In this document: piece after piece, positions 45,369 to 53,901 of the stretch
Numbering within the stretch: position 1 is the first letter of the stretch
Layout of the letters: every line of letters starts with the position of its first letter
From: Thalassospira profundimaris
GTDB lineage: Bacteria; Pseudomonadota; Alphaproteobacteria; Rhodospirillales; Thalassospiraceae
Assembly (NCBI RefSeq): GCF_003326755.1
Contig: NZ_JPWH01000013.1
Coordinates: 88,726-152,725 of the forward strand
DNA: 64,000 bases
Direction: 5' to 3'
Notes under the pieces: model-generated
What the model was told of the DNA's origin: nothing
Database searches by the model: none
Seen by the model: the letters and a program-made list of their open reading frames with translations, nothing else
Program-made: the position numbers and the translations under genes

Positions 45369-45894
45369 TTGAATGCTCCTGATACAAACATACGGTCATC
45401 AGGCAACGGGACGCGCCACGTCTTATCAGGTTGGCGGCAGCATCACCATTTCCACAGAATATCGAGTTAGTGCGGACTTCCCCCGCCATAGTCAAGGATG
45501 AATAGCGGGCAGGAGGCCTGCATTGGCAAAAACCTTAAAGCCCACATGAAAAGAATTTAAACAATACATGCAAGAAGTTTTACCAATATCAGCGAGTTAT
45601 GCTTCTCCCTTATTTTCCAGGAGAGCAGGTGATCAGATGGCATGGTCCGATATCGCCCGGAGTGGGAATAGCCGGATCAATTTGATGATATCTAGGAGAA
45701 TTGACGGAAGGCAAATAAACTTTCATCTCAAACATCCGCATGTTCGCAAGACGCGCTACAAAGCTTTACTTCAATTCATGAACATTTTGGAAGAGGCTCT
45801 CTGAAGTTCGAAATCTCGTCAACGAAATCAAAACCTAAACAGAGCCAATTTCCAGACCCGGACACTAAAAAAGGAGCGATTCAAACAATAAACA
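45369..45894. other. Gap between thrC and the toxin/immunity cassette
   Basis: Contains the thrC promoter region and a short plus-strand frame listed separately. From about 45.5 kb on the sequence turns A+T-rich, marking the start of the accessory block. No terminator of the immunity gene is obvious. Confidence 0.4.
45637..45804 (+). CDS. Possible small basic protein
   Basis: A 55-residue frame starting MAWSDIARSGNSRINLM and ending in LQFMNILEEAL; the middle is rich in Arg, Lys and His. AGGTG lies about 6 bases before the ATG, and GGAG further upstream. I recognise no family. It is convergent with the immunity gene and could be a remnant of transferred DNA. Confidence 0.3.
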   Translation: MAWSDIARSGNSRINLMISRRIDGRQINFHLKHPHVRKTRYKALLQFMNILEEAL

Positions 45895-46524
45895 CTACTC
45901 TGGACCCGGAGAAAACGCGCTGTTCACACGCTCCATGGCCGAACCGGGGCGCAAGAAGAGCTCAAGAGCTTGGATGGCTTTCGGTTCAGCTCGTCTGGAA
46001 ATTTCTGATGTAAGAATAAGTCGTTCAATAGGAACTTCATATCCTCCTTCAGAAAGATCAGGCGCAACTTCCCAGTGTATTCCTTTCTCAACCCAAATCA
46101 TCACAGGTTTTGTAACGGAATTTGCCTTTGCCTCTTGGAGCGCTTCTTCATAGGTTATGCCAGATAGCGCATCGTCCTCGAGCATGAAATTGGGGCCAAA
46201 CAAATTTTTCTGCTCAGCATACTCTTCTTCGGAAATAGGTTGATTTTCCTTCATGAGCATATTGGCGTCCCCAAGAACGCTGTAAGTTTGCAGGTTTATT
46301 TCTTTTTTTAACTTGAGAGAGATAATATCAACGACCTTTCCAAGATACATATCGTCTTCAAGTTCGATGGGACGTACTCTTGGCTTCCAATCACTTTCCA
46401 CAAAACCTGGTACTGATCGCAAAACGCGAAGCCAATATTGCGTCGCCGATATGTGCTGATTTACGCTTTCAAAATATCTTTCAAAGGGAAAATCAGGAAC
46501 TGAAGTGAACTCATCAAGTATCAT
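45895..46524 (-). CDS. Candidate immunity protein of the DUF4123-linked toxin
   Basis: A 209-residue soluble acidic protein. The N-terminus resembles immunity proteins of polymorphic toxins (VNQHISATQYWLRVLRSV, then a WKPRVRP segment), perhaps the Imm52 group, but I cannot confirm this. Its ATG overlaps the toxin stop by one base (TAATG), the coupling expected for a toxin-immunity pair. No signal peptide, so it would protect in the cytosol, which suits a nuclease toxin. Confidence 0.65.
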   Translation of the reverse strand: MILDEFTSVPDFPFERYFESVNQHISATQYWLRVLRSVPGFVESDWKPRVRPIELEDDMYLGKVVDIISLKLKKEINLQTYSVLGDANMLMKENQPISEEEYAEQKNLFGPNFMLEDDALSGITYEEALQEAKANSVTKPVMIWVEKGIHWEVAPDLSEGGYEVPIERLILTSEISRRAEPKAIQALELFLRPGSAMERVNSAFSPGPE

Positions 46525-47156
46525 TATACATCTCCAAATGCACGCCCGGCATGTACTTCCAAATCAACACGAGGAGCATTTTTCCCAGCGACGATATTGG
46601 GCCTGAGTTTCCCTTCGGGTGTTATCCCAAACCCTTTTCTATAACCTGCCCGAAAACCATCTGAAGAAACGCTACTGATATGCTTTGACATAGCAGAAAA
46701 CGCTTTTCCTCTCAGGCCAGCAGATCTGTAGTTAACACTTTGTGTTTCCAGAAATAGGTTGGAAACAGCCGCTAAACCTTCTGGTCTAAGTGGAGGAATA
46801 CACTCTCGCATCCATGGCCATGACAATTCAATGGGATATGGGTCAACACGCGGTGAATACCCCTGCACCTGTAATCTTCCCCTGTGCGGCCCGTCACACC
46901 GCTGTGTCACATCATTGGTATTTGTTTGGGGAACGGCCTTTGTATCATCCTTCTCATCCGTGAAGACATCCATCGCGGCCCGACCCACATCCTTGACCTC
47001 ATCAACAGCGGCAGCTCCACCTTCGTACATAGCTTCACCCAAAGTTTGCGAAGCTCTTCGTCCTGCTGGCGTAGAAAGCCATGCAGCTCCAGCCAAAAGC
47101 GCAGCTCCGACAATATATACCCCGGCAACAGGGGCTGCAGCAGCAGGTGCAACCAT
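46524..47156 (-). CDS. Candidate T6SS cargo effector (polymorphic-toxin C-terminus)
   Basis: A 210-residue protein. Residues 1-30 are an Ala/Gly-rich hydrophobic segment, 30-85 a polar linker, and 86-210 a compact basic domain beginning CDGPHRGRLQVQGYSP, with SWPWMRE and ending RVDLEVHAGRAF. This recalls the Tox-REase-5 toxins such as Pseudomonas TseT, though that match is from memory. It has no PAAR domain. The ATG directly follows the stop codon of the DUF4123 chaperone gene, and the immunity gene follows with a one-base overlap. Confidence 0.65.
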   Translation of the reverse strand: MVAPAAAAPVAGVYIVGAALLAGAAWLSTPAGRRASQTLGEAMYEGGAAAVDEVKDVGRAAMDVFTDEKDDTKAVPQTNTNDVTQRCDGPHRGRLQVQGYSPRVDPYPIELSWPWMRECIPPLRPEGLAAVSNLFLETQSVNYRSAGLRGKAFSAMSKHISSVSSDGFRAGYRKGFGITPEGKLRPNIVAGKNAPRVDLEVHAGRAFGDV

Positions 47157-48524
47157 TTATATTTTTCCTTTTGGTATGTTGTTCAGAGTTTCGAAATAAG
47201 ATGATTTGGCGAATGCAATTCTCAAACCAATCAGCAACAAGGGATCATCCATAAGCTGTCCCTTCAAAATAGCATCCGTCGCATTCCCCCATAAAATTGC
47301 AAGAAAAGACAGCGTGAAACAATCATCTGCATCAATCAGTGAGCCAGCATTACGCTCTTGAATATATTTGAAAGCCATCTCTACGGTTCGCGGAATCTGC
47401 TGTTTTTTGTCGTCCGGAGCATTCTCCATTTTCTTGAGCAAACGTGCCTTAACTCTGTTTTTGAAACGCTCATCTATAAAAGATTGGAAAAACGCATGAT
47501 CTTCGGCTGTCAATGCAAAGGATGTGACTTTTTCCTGGGAGATTTTCAGATCTTCAACCTTCGGCACAAAATGCGTCAAAATACCCGCATGAATGAAGTA
47601 AATCTGATAGATCTGTGTAAAATCCCTGGAGCAGTAAAAACGCGCAACCCGAGCATATGATGTCGCGAAATGCTTCCAATACGCGATGAAAATAGATGGT
47701 TCCCAAAAGCGGAAGTGGAACCACTTGCCATTATCTCCCTGAAATCGAGTGAACCTGCGAAAATGATGCCAGACTTCATCCAAAGACGCTCTGGATCTAA
47801 CCAGCATGCAGGCCTCTAACTGCCACAGATGGGCACTTTCCATATCGGGTGGCATTGTTATGTCATGAGTAAACAGGCGGCGAGTAAAGTCAACGTCTTG
47901 AGATAATTCAATAAGATAGGGGGCTTCATCCTTGCGTTCTTGCGCTGCTTTTCCCTGAAACAAGCAGCGATGAGGCAAACCGCAGAACTCTATTTCACTG
48001 GAACGCCACTGGAATCTATCAGCATTTACAATTGCGTAGGTTTTCATCGAGGGAACAGCATCAGCGCTGCCGTAATGCGCGATCTCCGCTACCCCTGGAA
48101 CCGATTGCCCAAAGATCGGCTCGATAAGCACGTCCGGCACGGTTTTGCGCGGATAAACGCCAAATTGCAGGTCAAGCGGTTCGACGCCCTCAATCTCCTC
48201 AATAAACAAATAGCGTGCCGGTTCTCTGGCATCTTCGGTCACCATGCACTGCATTGGCCCGAGCTCGACGGTGTGCCCCGGATGAACAGCTTTCGCAAGA
48301 GCACCGATCTGGCGGTACTGTCCGCTGTGACGGGCAAGATATTGCGAAGCGGGAAGAACTTCTTCGAGCCAGAAGATTGAATAGCCAAAACGTTCAATTT
48401 CGGCTAAAAGAGTTGTCCGAAAGCTGTTGGAATCCTGCGCCCAAACTGCCACCTGACAGCGATACTCGCCATCGTCAACTTGGCGCAAATGGCAGTCACC
48501 AATCCATGCTTCAAAATTACTCAT
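47157..48524 (-). CDS. DUF4123 domain-containing T6SS effector chaperone
   Basis: A 455-residue protein. DUF4123 spans about 160-290: KTYAIVNADRFQW, APYLIEL, a long helix, and the family's end motif KWFHFRFWEPSIFI. DUF4123 proteins load cargo effectors onto VgrG or PAAR spikes. About 155 residues precede the domain and another 160 helical residues follow, so it is larger than minimal chaperones. First gene of the cassette, with no good ribosome site; the promoter is probably in the preceding gap. Confidence 0.85.
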   Translation of the reverse strand: MSNFEAWIGDCHLRQVDDGEYRCQVAVWAQDSNSFRTTLLAEIERFGYSIFWLEEVLPASQYLARHSGQYRQIGALAKAVHPGHTVELGPMQCMVTEDAREPARYLFIEEIEGVEPLDLQFGVYPRKTVPDVLIEPIFGQSVPGVAEIAHYGSADAVPSMKTYAIVNADRFQWRSSEIEFCGLPHRCLFQGKAAQERKDEAPYLIELSQDVDFTRRLFTHDITMPPDMESAHLWQLEACMLVRSRASLDEVWHHFRRFTRFQGDNGKWFHFRFWEPSIFIAYWKHFATSYARVARFYCSRDFTQIYQIYFIHAGILTHFVPKVEDLKISQEKVTSFALTAEDHAFFQSFIDERFKNRVKARLLKKMENAPDDKKQQIPRTVEMAFKYIQERNAGSLIDADDCFTLSFLAILWGNATDAILKGQLMDDPLLLIGLRIAFAKSSYFETLNNIPKGKI

Positions 48525-48854
48525 ACGAAAATACCCAGCAAACGCTTATCTTCCCTAGAAGCTCGCTTAAAAAGGAGTTGAACAATATAAGCAGTGCTGA
48601 TCCTCCTTAATATTATCTTGGCAGACGGAGGATCACATAACGTGCGCCAGAAACAACCATAGCGAGCATACCCCGGTTGATTTGAAATATCCAGACGGTT
48701 TAACAGACGGCAAATGGGCCCTTGCCGAACCACTTATTCGCACCTTACAAAAGGATGACTAGTCCCATATAACGGCTTTGCAAGAGGTAACGCGGTCCTC
48801 TATCGGTCGACGGACCGTCACAAATGAAAGTGCATTTCACGCTGATTGCGGCAA
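48525..48854. other. Gap between the DUF4123 gene and the cNMP-binding gene
   Basis: Contains an inverted repeat TGATCCTCC (48598-48606) / GGAGGATCA (48627-48635) with a 20-base loop, and a transposase remnant (listed separately). No intact gene. Confidence 0.5.
48679..48762 (+). pseudogene. Remnant of an IS5-family transposase N-terminus
   Basis: The frame reads DLKYPDGLTDGKWALAEPLI and then RTLQKDD before a TAG stop. IS4/IS5-type transposases begin with a very similar YPSDLTDEEWALIEPLL. The rest of the element is missing, so this is a truncated relic. It stands at the edge of the toxin cassette and hints at how that DNA arrived. Confidence 0.6.
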
Positions 48855-49259
48855 TCAATCCTCGAACGGAATGCCGTGTTTGCGCAACAGGGCTTCCATC
48901 TTGACGGAGCGCCGGGTGATCTGGCGGTAGTTTGACAGCAAAATACGCAAAATGGCGCGAATGAAGCGGTCAGACGCGTTCATTTTATGTTCAAACTGGC
49001 GGCGGGAAATCGCAATCACCACGGTGCGGTCGCGGGCCCGGGCGGAGGCCATGCGCGGGGCGTCATCGATCAGGGACAATTCACCAAACAGGCCCCCTGC
49101 CTCGATATGGCCCAGCACAACGTCTTCGCCGCCAGAGGTGGTTTTATAAATCTCGACAGACCCTTCCTGCACCACATAAGCCGCACCACCGGGCTTGCCC
49201 TCGCGGAAAATAATTTGCCCCGCCGCGAAAACCTGACGGTCCATTACCTTAGCTGACAT
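48855..49259 (-). CDS. Cyclic nucleotide-binding domain protein
   Basis: A 134-residue stand-alone cNMP-binding beta-roll. Key parts are FAAGQIIFREGKPGGAAYVV, FGELSLIDDAPRMASARA (phosphate-binding cassette with Glu and Arg) and a helical C-terminus; there is no helix-turn-helix, so it is not a CRP-type regulator. ATG 49259 is my choice; the frame is open to 49340. Possibly a signalling accessory; the partner is unknown. Confidence 0.85.
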   Translation of the reverse strand: MSAKVMDRQVFAAGQIIFREGKPGGAAYVVQEGSVEIYKTTSGGEDVVLGHIEAGGLFGELSLIDDAPRMASARARDRTVVIAISRRQFEHKMNASDRFIRAILRILLSNYRQITRRSVKMEALLRKHGIPFED

Positions 49260-49366
49260 CTGCGTTTCTGGTCCTGTTCGATATATAAACGGGTCTGTTT
49301 GCCCATTGATTTTAAGACATAGCCGAAATTTTCCCGCCATCCACCGGCGAAAACATCCCCTTCGGC

Positions 49367-50854
49367 TTACGCCCCGTACCGGGTTTGCAAATGGGTAATG
49401 AAAGCCTTTGTTTGAAGAGGTGCGCCGGTTGCGCCCTGCAAAATCTCATCCGTCGTCGCACTGGACCCCTTGCCATGCACATTGGCCCGCAGCCAGGCCA
49501 TCAGGGGGGCAAAATCCCCGCGTGACAGATTTTCCATCAGTCCCGGCACCTGATCCCGCGCGCTCGCAAATAACTGGGCCGCGGCCATTGCCCCCATCGT
49601 GTAGGTCGGGAAGTATCCCCACGCCCCGGATGGCCAGTGAATGTCCTGCAAGCAGCCATCGGCATCATTGGGCGGGGTAATGCCCAACAGCGATTGCATC
49701 ATGTCGTTCCAGGCGGCGGGCAAATCGGCCAGTTTCATATCGCCTTCGATCAAGGCGCGTTCAAGACGATAACGCAAAATCACGTGTGACGGATATGTCA
49801 CTTCATCAGCATCCACCCGAATAAGGCCCGGTTCCACACGGGTATAAAGCCGATAGAGGTTTTCCGCCTCCCACGCGGCCCCATTGCCGTTAAAGGCCTT
49901 TTTGAACATGGGTGCTGCATAGGTCAGAAATTCCTGCGACCGGCTGGCCTGCATTTCAATCAGCAGGGACTGGCTTTCATGGAGGCTCATGCCCCGCGCC
50001 TTGCCCACCGGCTGCAAACGCCAGTCCGCAGGCAGGCCCAGCTCATACATGGCGTGCCCGGTTTCATGCAGCACCCCCATAATGGCACTGGTAAAATCGG
50101 CCGCGTCATAGCGGGTGGTCAGGCGCACATCATCGGCCGTGCCGCCACAAAACGGATGATGCGAAATATCAAGACGGCCATGATCAAAATCAAAGCCCAC
50201 CGCCTTCATCAGTTCCAGGCCAATCGCCTTTTGCGTTTCAATCGGAAACGGGCCATCGGGCAGCAAGGCCGGGGCTTCGGCCTTTTGGCGTTCGATCACG
50301 CTGGCGGTAAAGTCCGGCAGAAATGCCTCCAGATCGGCAAACAGGGTGTCGATCTTGGCACAGCTCATGGAGGGATCATACTGGTCCAGCAGCGCATCAT
50401 AGACCGAACAGCCCAGCGCCTCGGCCTTGGCCGTGCCCGCCTCGATCGACAGGTCCAGCACGGTTTGCAATTTGGGGAGCAAACCGGCGAAATCATTTTC
50501 GGCCCGTGCGGTGCGCCAGGCCACCTCGCAGGCGGTTGAGGCCCGTGACATCGCCTCGACCAGATCGCTGGGCACGGCATTGCCATGCACCCATTCGCGT
50601 TTCATTTCATTGAGGTTGGCGCGCTGCCAGTCCGATAGTTTTTCCGTTTCGGCCTCGGCCAGCAGGTCCTTTAATGCCGCATCCTTGATCAGTTCATTGG
50701 ACATGACATCCAGGGTGGCAAGCTGTTCGGAGCGTGAAGGTGCGGCCCCATCGGGCATCATCGTCGCCATATCCCAATGCAACATCCCGCCAATATCCGC
50801 CAGAACGTTCATACGGCGAAAACGGCTTTCAAGCGCAAGATAGGCTTTGGTCAT
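49367..50854 (-). CDS. M32 family carboxypeptidase (Taq-type)
   Basis: A 495-residue cytosolic metallocarboxypeptidase that trims C-terminal residues from peptides. The zinc site is MGVLHETGHAMYELG, and the family N-terminus (LADIGGMLHWDMATMMP) is present, as is RVEPGLIRVDADEVTYPSH. Normal length. Monocistronic or co-transcribed with the cNMP gene, 107 bases downstream. Confidence 0.95.
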   Translation of the reverse strand: MTKAYLALESRFRRMNVLADIGGMLHWDMATMMPDGAAPSRSEQLATLDVMSNELIKDAALKDLLAEAETEKLSDWQRANLNEMKREWVHGNAVPSDLVEAMSRASTACEVAWRTARAENDFAGLLPKLQTVLDLSIEAGTAKAEALGCSVYDALLDQYDPSMSCAKIDTLFADLEAFLPDFTASVIERQKAEAPALLPDGPFPIETQKAIGLELMKAVGFDFDHGRLDISHHPFCGGTADDVRLTTRYDAADFTSAIMGVLHETGHAMYELGLPADWRLQPVGKARGMSLHESQSLLIEMQASRSQEFLTYAAPMFKKAFNGNGAAWEAENLYRLYTRVEPGLIRVDADEVTYPSHVILRYRLERALIEGDMKLADLPAAWNDMMQSLLGITPPNDADGCLQDIHWPSGAWGYFPTYTMGAMAAAQLFASARDQVPGLMENLSRGDFAPLMAWLRANVHGKGSSATTDEILQGATGAPLQTKAFITHLQTRYGA

Positions 50855-51002
50855 GGTGACGGCTCCGATCGGTTGGCGAAAAACAGGGCGAGCAGACTAG
50901 GCCCGACCAGACAAAGGCCATTTGCGCATGTTAACTGCGCAAATGGCCGTTGCGTTTCACAATCAGATTGAAAATAGTCTGCCAGCGGGGCGTGCCGCAA
51001 GC

Positions 51003-51725
51003 TCATTTCGCCGAAGAATCGGGCGGGCGGCGATGATAAACGATAAAAATAACAACCAGCGCAACCGCAAGGCAAAACCACGTAATGGCATATTGCAAAT
51101 GGTTGTTGGGCAACATCACCCGGGCCTGCCCGCCAATGGGGAACCCGCCGGGATTCGGGGTTGCATCGGCTTCCAGATAATACGGGCTGGCAAGATCGCC
51201 CCCGGCCTCTTCGGCCATATGGGGCGGATCCACATAAAACCACTGGTTTTTAACCGGGTCATTTTCGGGCTGGGCCCAATGGCGCGGACGTGCGATCCGG
51301 ATAACGCCGGTCACGTCCACAAGCCCCTGAAGCTGCCCTTCGGGACGCGTGGCGAGATCGCGTTTGTCGTCGGGCACCCAGCCGCGATTGACCAGAATGA
51401 TGCGACCATCGGCCTGTTCAAGCGGCGTAATCACCTGATAGCCCACACTGCCCTGCATGGTACGCGCCATCAGATACATTTCCTGGTCATGCAGGAAACG
51501 GCCATGCGCTATGGCGGCACGAAACGCCATGTCAGGGTTTACTTTATCGACATCAACCGGAAATTCGACGGGCGGCAAACCGGCGCGGGCCTCGCGTTCG
51601 GCGATCAGGTTTTCTTTCCAGAACAGCCGTTCGATTTGCCAGACACATAACGCCATCAGGACAAGAAAGGCCAAGCCTGCCGTAATTGAAATTGCGACCG
51701 TGGGCCGCGATTTTAAAAGCGCCAT
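51003..51725 (-). CDS. SURF1 family cytochrome oxidase assembly protein
   Basis: Assists heme a insertion into subunit I of the aa3 oxidase. The 240-residue protein has an N-terminal membrane helix, a large periplasmic domain with VNRGWVP (the SURF1 signature) and WFYVDPP, and a C-terminal helix ending in a basic tail. ATG 51725 precedes the first membrane helix; the frame stays open to 51890 over DNA of the upstream gene. It follows the DUF983 gene by 11 bases. Confidence 0.92.
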   Translation of the reverse strand: MALLKSRPTVAISITAGLAFLVLMALCVWQIERLFWKENLIAEREARAGLPPVEFPVDVDKVNPDMAFRAAIAHGRFLHDQEMYLMARTMQGSVGYQVITPLEQADGRIILVNRGWVPDDKRDLATRPEGQLQGLVDVTGVIRIARPRHWAQPENDPVKNQWFYVDPPHMAEEAGGDLASPYYLEADATPNPGGFPIGGQARVMLPNNHLQYAITWFCLAVALVVIFIVYHRRPPDSSAK

Positions 51726-51736
51726 AACGAACGGGC

Positions 51737-52105
51737 CTAATCCTGTTGCGTGGTTGAGCGGTGACGGTATTGCAGGGCAACCATCACCCCTTTGAGGGGC
51801 CGCAACAGCAAAAGGGTCAAACCGATTACAGTTGGAAACCACATCACCACATGCAGCCACAAAGGCGGTTGGTACGTCAATTCCACCCATAAGGCAAGGG
51901 GCACCACCAGAAAGCCCAGAATGAAAATGATGAAAACCGCCGGACCATCCCCGGCATCATGGTTGCGCATGTCCAGCCCGCAGACATCGCAGGCCTCGCG
52001 CACCGTCAAATAGCCCGAAAACAATTTTCCCCCACCGCAGCGCGGACACTTGCAGGCAAGGCCGGTGCGAATGGGGGAAAGTGGCGGATAATAATCCAGA
52101 TTCAT
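51737..52105 (-). CDS. DUF983 family protein
   Basis: A 122-residue protein with an N-terminal zinc-ribbon-like CPRCGGGKLF and CDVCGLD, then two membrane helices. DUF983 proteins commonly sit between ctaE and surf1 in alphaproteobacteria, as here, and are presumed to assist oxidase assembly, though direct evidence is lacking. Confidence 0.9.
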   Translation of the reverse strand: MNLDYYPPLSPIRTGLACKCPRCGGGKLFSGYLTVREACDVCGLDMRNHDAGDGPAVFIIFILGFLVVPLALWVELTYQPPLWLHVVMWFPTVIGLTLLLLRPLKGVMVALQYRHRSTTQQD

Positions 52106-52163
52106 AAGATGCGTTTACCAGTCAGGCCAAACAGCCATTTTGGGGTCTCGCGATGGGGCAGCG

Positions 52164-52964
52164 TTATTGGCCACCCCAAATGTAAACCGAGAAAAACAGG
52201 AACAGCCAGACCACATCGACAAAATGCCAATACCAGGCCGCAGCCTCGAGACCGAAATGATGGTCCGGTTTGAAATCCCCGCGATTGGCACGATAAAGGC
52301 ACACCGCCAAAAATACCGTACCGACAAACACATGGAAGCCGTGAAACCCGGTCGCCATATAGAATGTGGAGGGATAAATCCCCTCATCAAAGGCAAAGGC
52401 CGCGTGATGATATTCATAAGCCTGACAGGCCAGAAACGCGATGCCCAGCAGCACGGTCAGGGTCAGCCCCTGCACCATATGTTTCTTGTCGCCCTCCAGG
52501 CAGGCATGGTGCGCCCAGGTCAGCGTACAGCCCGACAGCAACAGTACCAGCGTATTGATGAAGGGCAGATCCCACGGGTCAAGCACCTCGATCCCGGCGG
52601 GCGGCCACTGGGTAATGGCAGGGTTGAATTCCAGAAGCGCGCTTTGGAAAAACGCCCAGAAGAACGCCACAAAGAACATCACCTCGGAGGCAATAAACAG
52701 CGACATGCCGTAGCGCAGGCCGATCTGAACCACCGGATTATGATAGATGCGTGATTCGCGCACCACATCACCCCACCAGCGGAACATCACAAACAAAATA
52801 CCGGCAATGCCAATGGCGGCCAGCCAGAAATCGGTCAGCAGCCGGTCAGAATGCATGAAATAAACCATGCCTCCGGTAAACAGGCCCGCCGACAGCGATG
52901 CAACCAGCGGCCACGGGCTCGGGTCTACCAGATGGAACGGATGTTTCTGAGCATGATCACTCAT
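52164..52964 (-). CDS. ctaE: Cytochrome c oxidase subunit III
   Basis: A 266-residue, seven-helix subunit of aa3 oxidase. Recognised from HPFHLVDPSPWPLVAS at the N-terminus, SEVMFFVAFFWAFF and the C-terminal YWHFVDVVWLFLFF. It lies downstream of ctaG with an 81-base gap. Confidence 0.96.
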   Translation of the reverse strand: MSDHAQKHPFHLVDPSPWPLVASLSAGLFTGGMVYFMHSDRLLTDFWLAAIGIAGILFVMFRWWGDVVRESRIYHNPVVQIGLRYGMSLFIASEVMFFVAFFWAFFQSALLEFNPAITQWPPAGIEVLDPWDLPFINTLVLLLSGCTLTWAHHACLEGDKKHMVQGLTLTVLLGIAFLACQAYEYHHAAFAFDEGIYPSTFYMATGFHGFHVFVGTVFLAVCLYRANRGDFKPDHHFGLEAAAWYWHFVDVVWLFLFFSVYIWGGQ

Positions 52965-53045
52965 TCCTCGCCCCCCTTAATCCTTGAATAAATTAATTGT
53001 CAAACCACTCTCGCGCGGATGCCGCTCCACCGGATCAGCCTCCAC

Positions 53046-53753
53046 CTATCCAGGACCTGGCTTTTGCCCCGTTTGCGGCGCAACGGCATAAAAGGCAAAA
53101 GACAGCTTTATTTCCGTCAATCCACGCAAGGCCGGATCTTCGGTAATCGCCGGATCAACAAAAAAGCTGATCGGCATATCCACATTTTCACCCGGTTCCA
53201 GGCGCTGGCTATCGAAACAGAAACATGCCAGCTTGCTGACATATCGCCCTGCCTCGACCGGGGTGACGCGATAGGCGGCCTCGCCCGTCACAACCCTGTC
53301 CGACCGATTATGCGCGGCATAAAATGCCAACCGGTTTTCCCCCAGCGGCACGATCATCGCGGCCTGCTCCGGGGCAAAATCCCACTCCATTGACGGGTCT
53401 GACGTGCCATCAAAGGATATTTTGATCTTTCCTGTACCAATGGCGGCATCATCCTGCGCCGTGGCATTTTCATTCGTTATGTTCGCTGCCAGAATTCCCC
53501 TGCCCGTTGCCGCGCCTTTCAAAACCGGTGCGCTGGCAAGCAGGGCATTCGGCCCAACTGTATTTCCATCCTGCCCGGCCATTGCCCCCTGATCCGGGAT
53601 GACCGGGCTGGCACCGGCCCTGTCCTTAAACAGCCCCGGAACCCGGGCAAATTTGTATCCGGCAAACCCGCCCATCAGGATCGCAGCACAACAAAAGACC
53701 AAAATACCGGTCTGTCTGCGATTTTCCTGATGTCTGCGTTTTCGCCGCGTCAT
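53046..53753 (-). CDS. ctaG: Cytochrome c oxidase assembly protein CtaG/Cox11, divergent
   Basis: Delivers copper to the CuB site of subunit I. The 235-residue protein has a basic N-terminus, one membrane anchor (about 16-33) and a periplasmic domain with the copper motif CFCF (Cys177, Cys179), then PGENVDMPISFFVDP. The usual PLYxxFCxxTG after the anchor is missing: residues 38-45 read VPGLFKDR, and an Ala-rich linker of about 50 residues follows. The third copper-site cysteine known from Rhodobacter Cox11 is therefore absent. ATG 53753 is preferred; a GTG at 53765 overlaps the preceding gene. Confidence 0.9.
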   Translation of the reverse strand: MTRRKRRHQENRRQTGILVFCCAAILMGGFAGYKFARVPGLFKDRAGASPVIPDQGAMAGQDGNTVGPNALLASAPVLKGAATGRGILAANITNENATAQDDAAIGTGKIKISFDGTSDPSMEWDFAPEQAAMIVPLGENRLAFYAAHNRSDRVVTGEAAYRVTPVEAGRYVSKLACFCFDSQRLEPGENVDMPISFFVDPAITEDPALRGLTEIKLSFAFYAVAPQTGQKPGPG

Positions 53754-53757
53754 ATTT

Positions 53758-53901
53758 TCAACCACTCATTTTCAAAATCGTGATTACAAAAAACAAAACG
53801 GCAAGTCCCGTCAGGATCGCCAGAAGAACCCAGTTTTTACGTTTGCGACTGGCGTAAAACGCGGCGAGTTCCTCTTCGCTCATTTTGGGCTGCTTGCTCA
53901 T
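53758..53901 (-). CDS. CoxF-like small oxidase-assembly protein
   Basis: A 47-residue protein: a charged N-terminus with MSEEELAAFYASRKRKNW, then one membrane helix (about 24-42) ending ILKMSG. Small single-helix proteins of this design lie between ctaB and ctaG in alphaproteobacterial oxidase operons (CoxF-type). Its ATG overlaps the ctaB stop (ATGA) and its stop is 4 bases before the ctaG start, so it is well embedded in the operon. Confidence 0.8.
   Translation of the reverse strand: MSKQPKMSEEELAAFYASRKRKNWVLLAILTGLAVLFFVITILKMSG

Noticed and set aside
44463..45470. 335-codon plus-strand frame opposite thrC
   Set aside because: Antisense shadow of threonine synthase.
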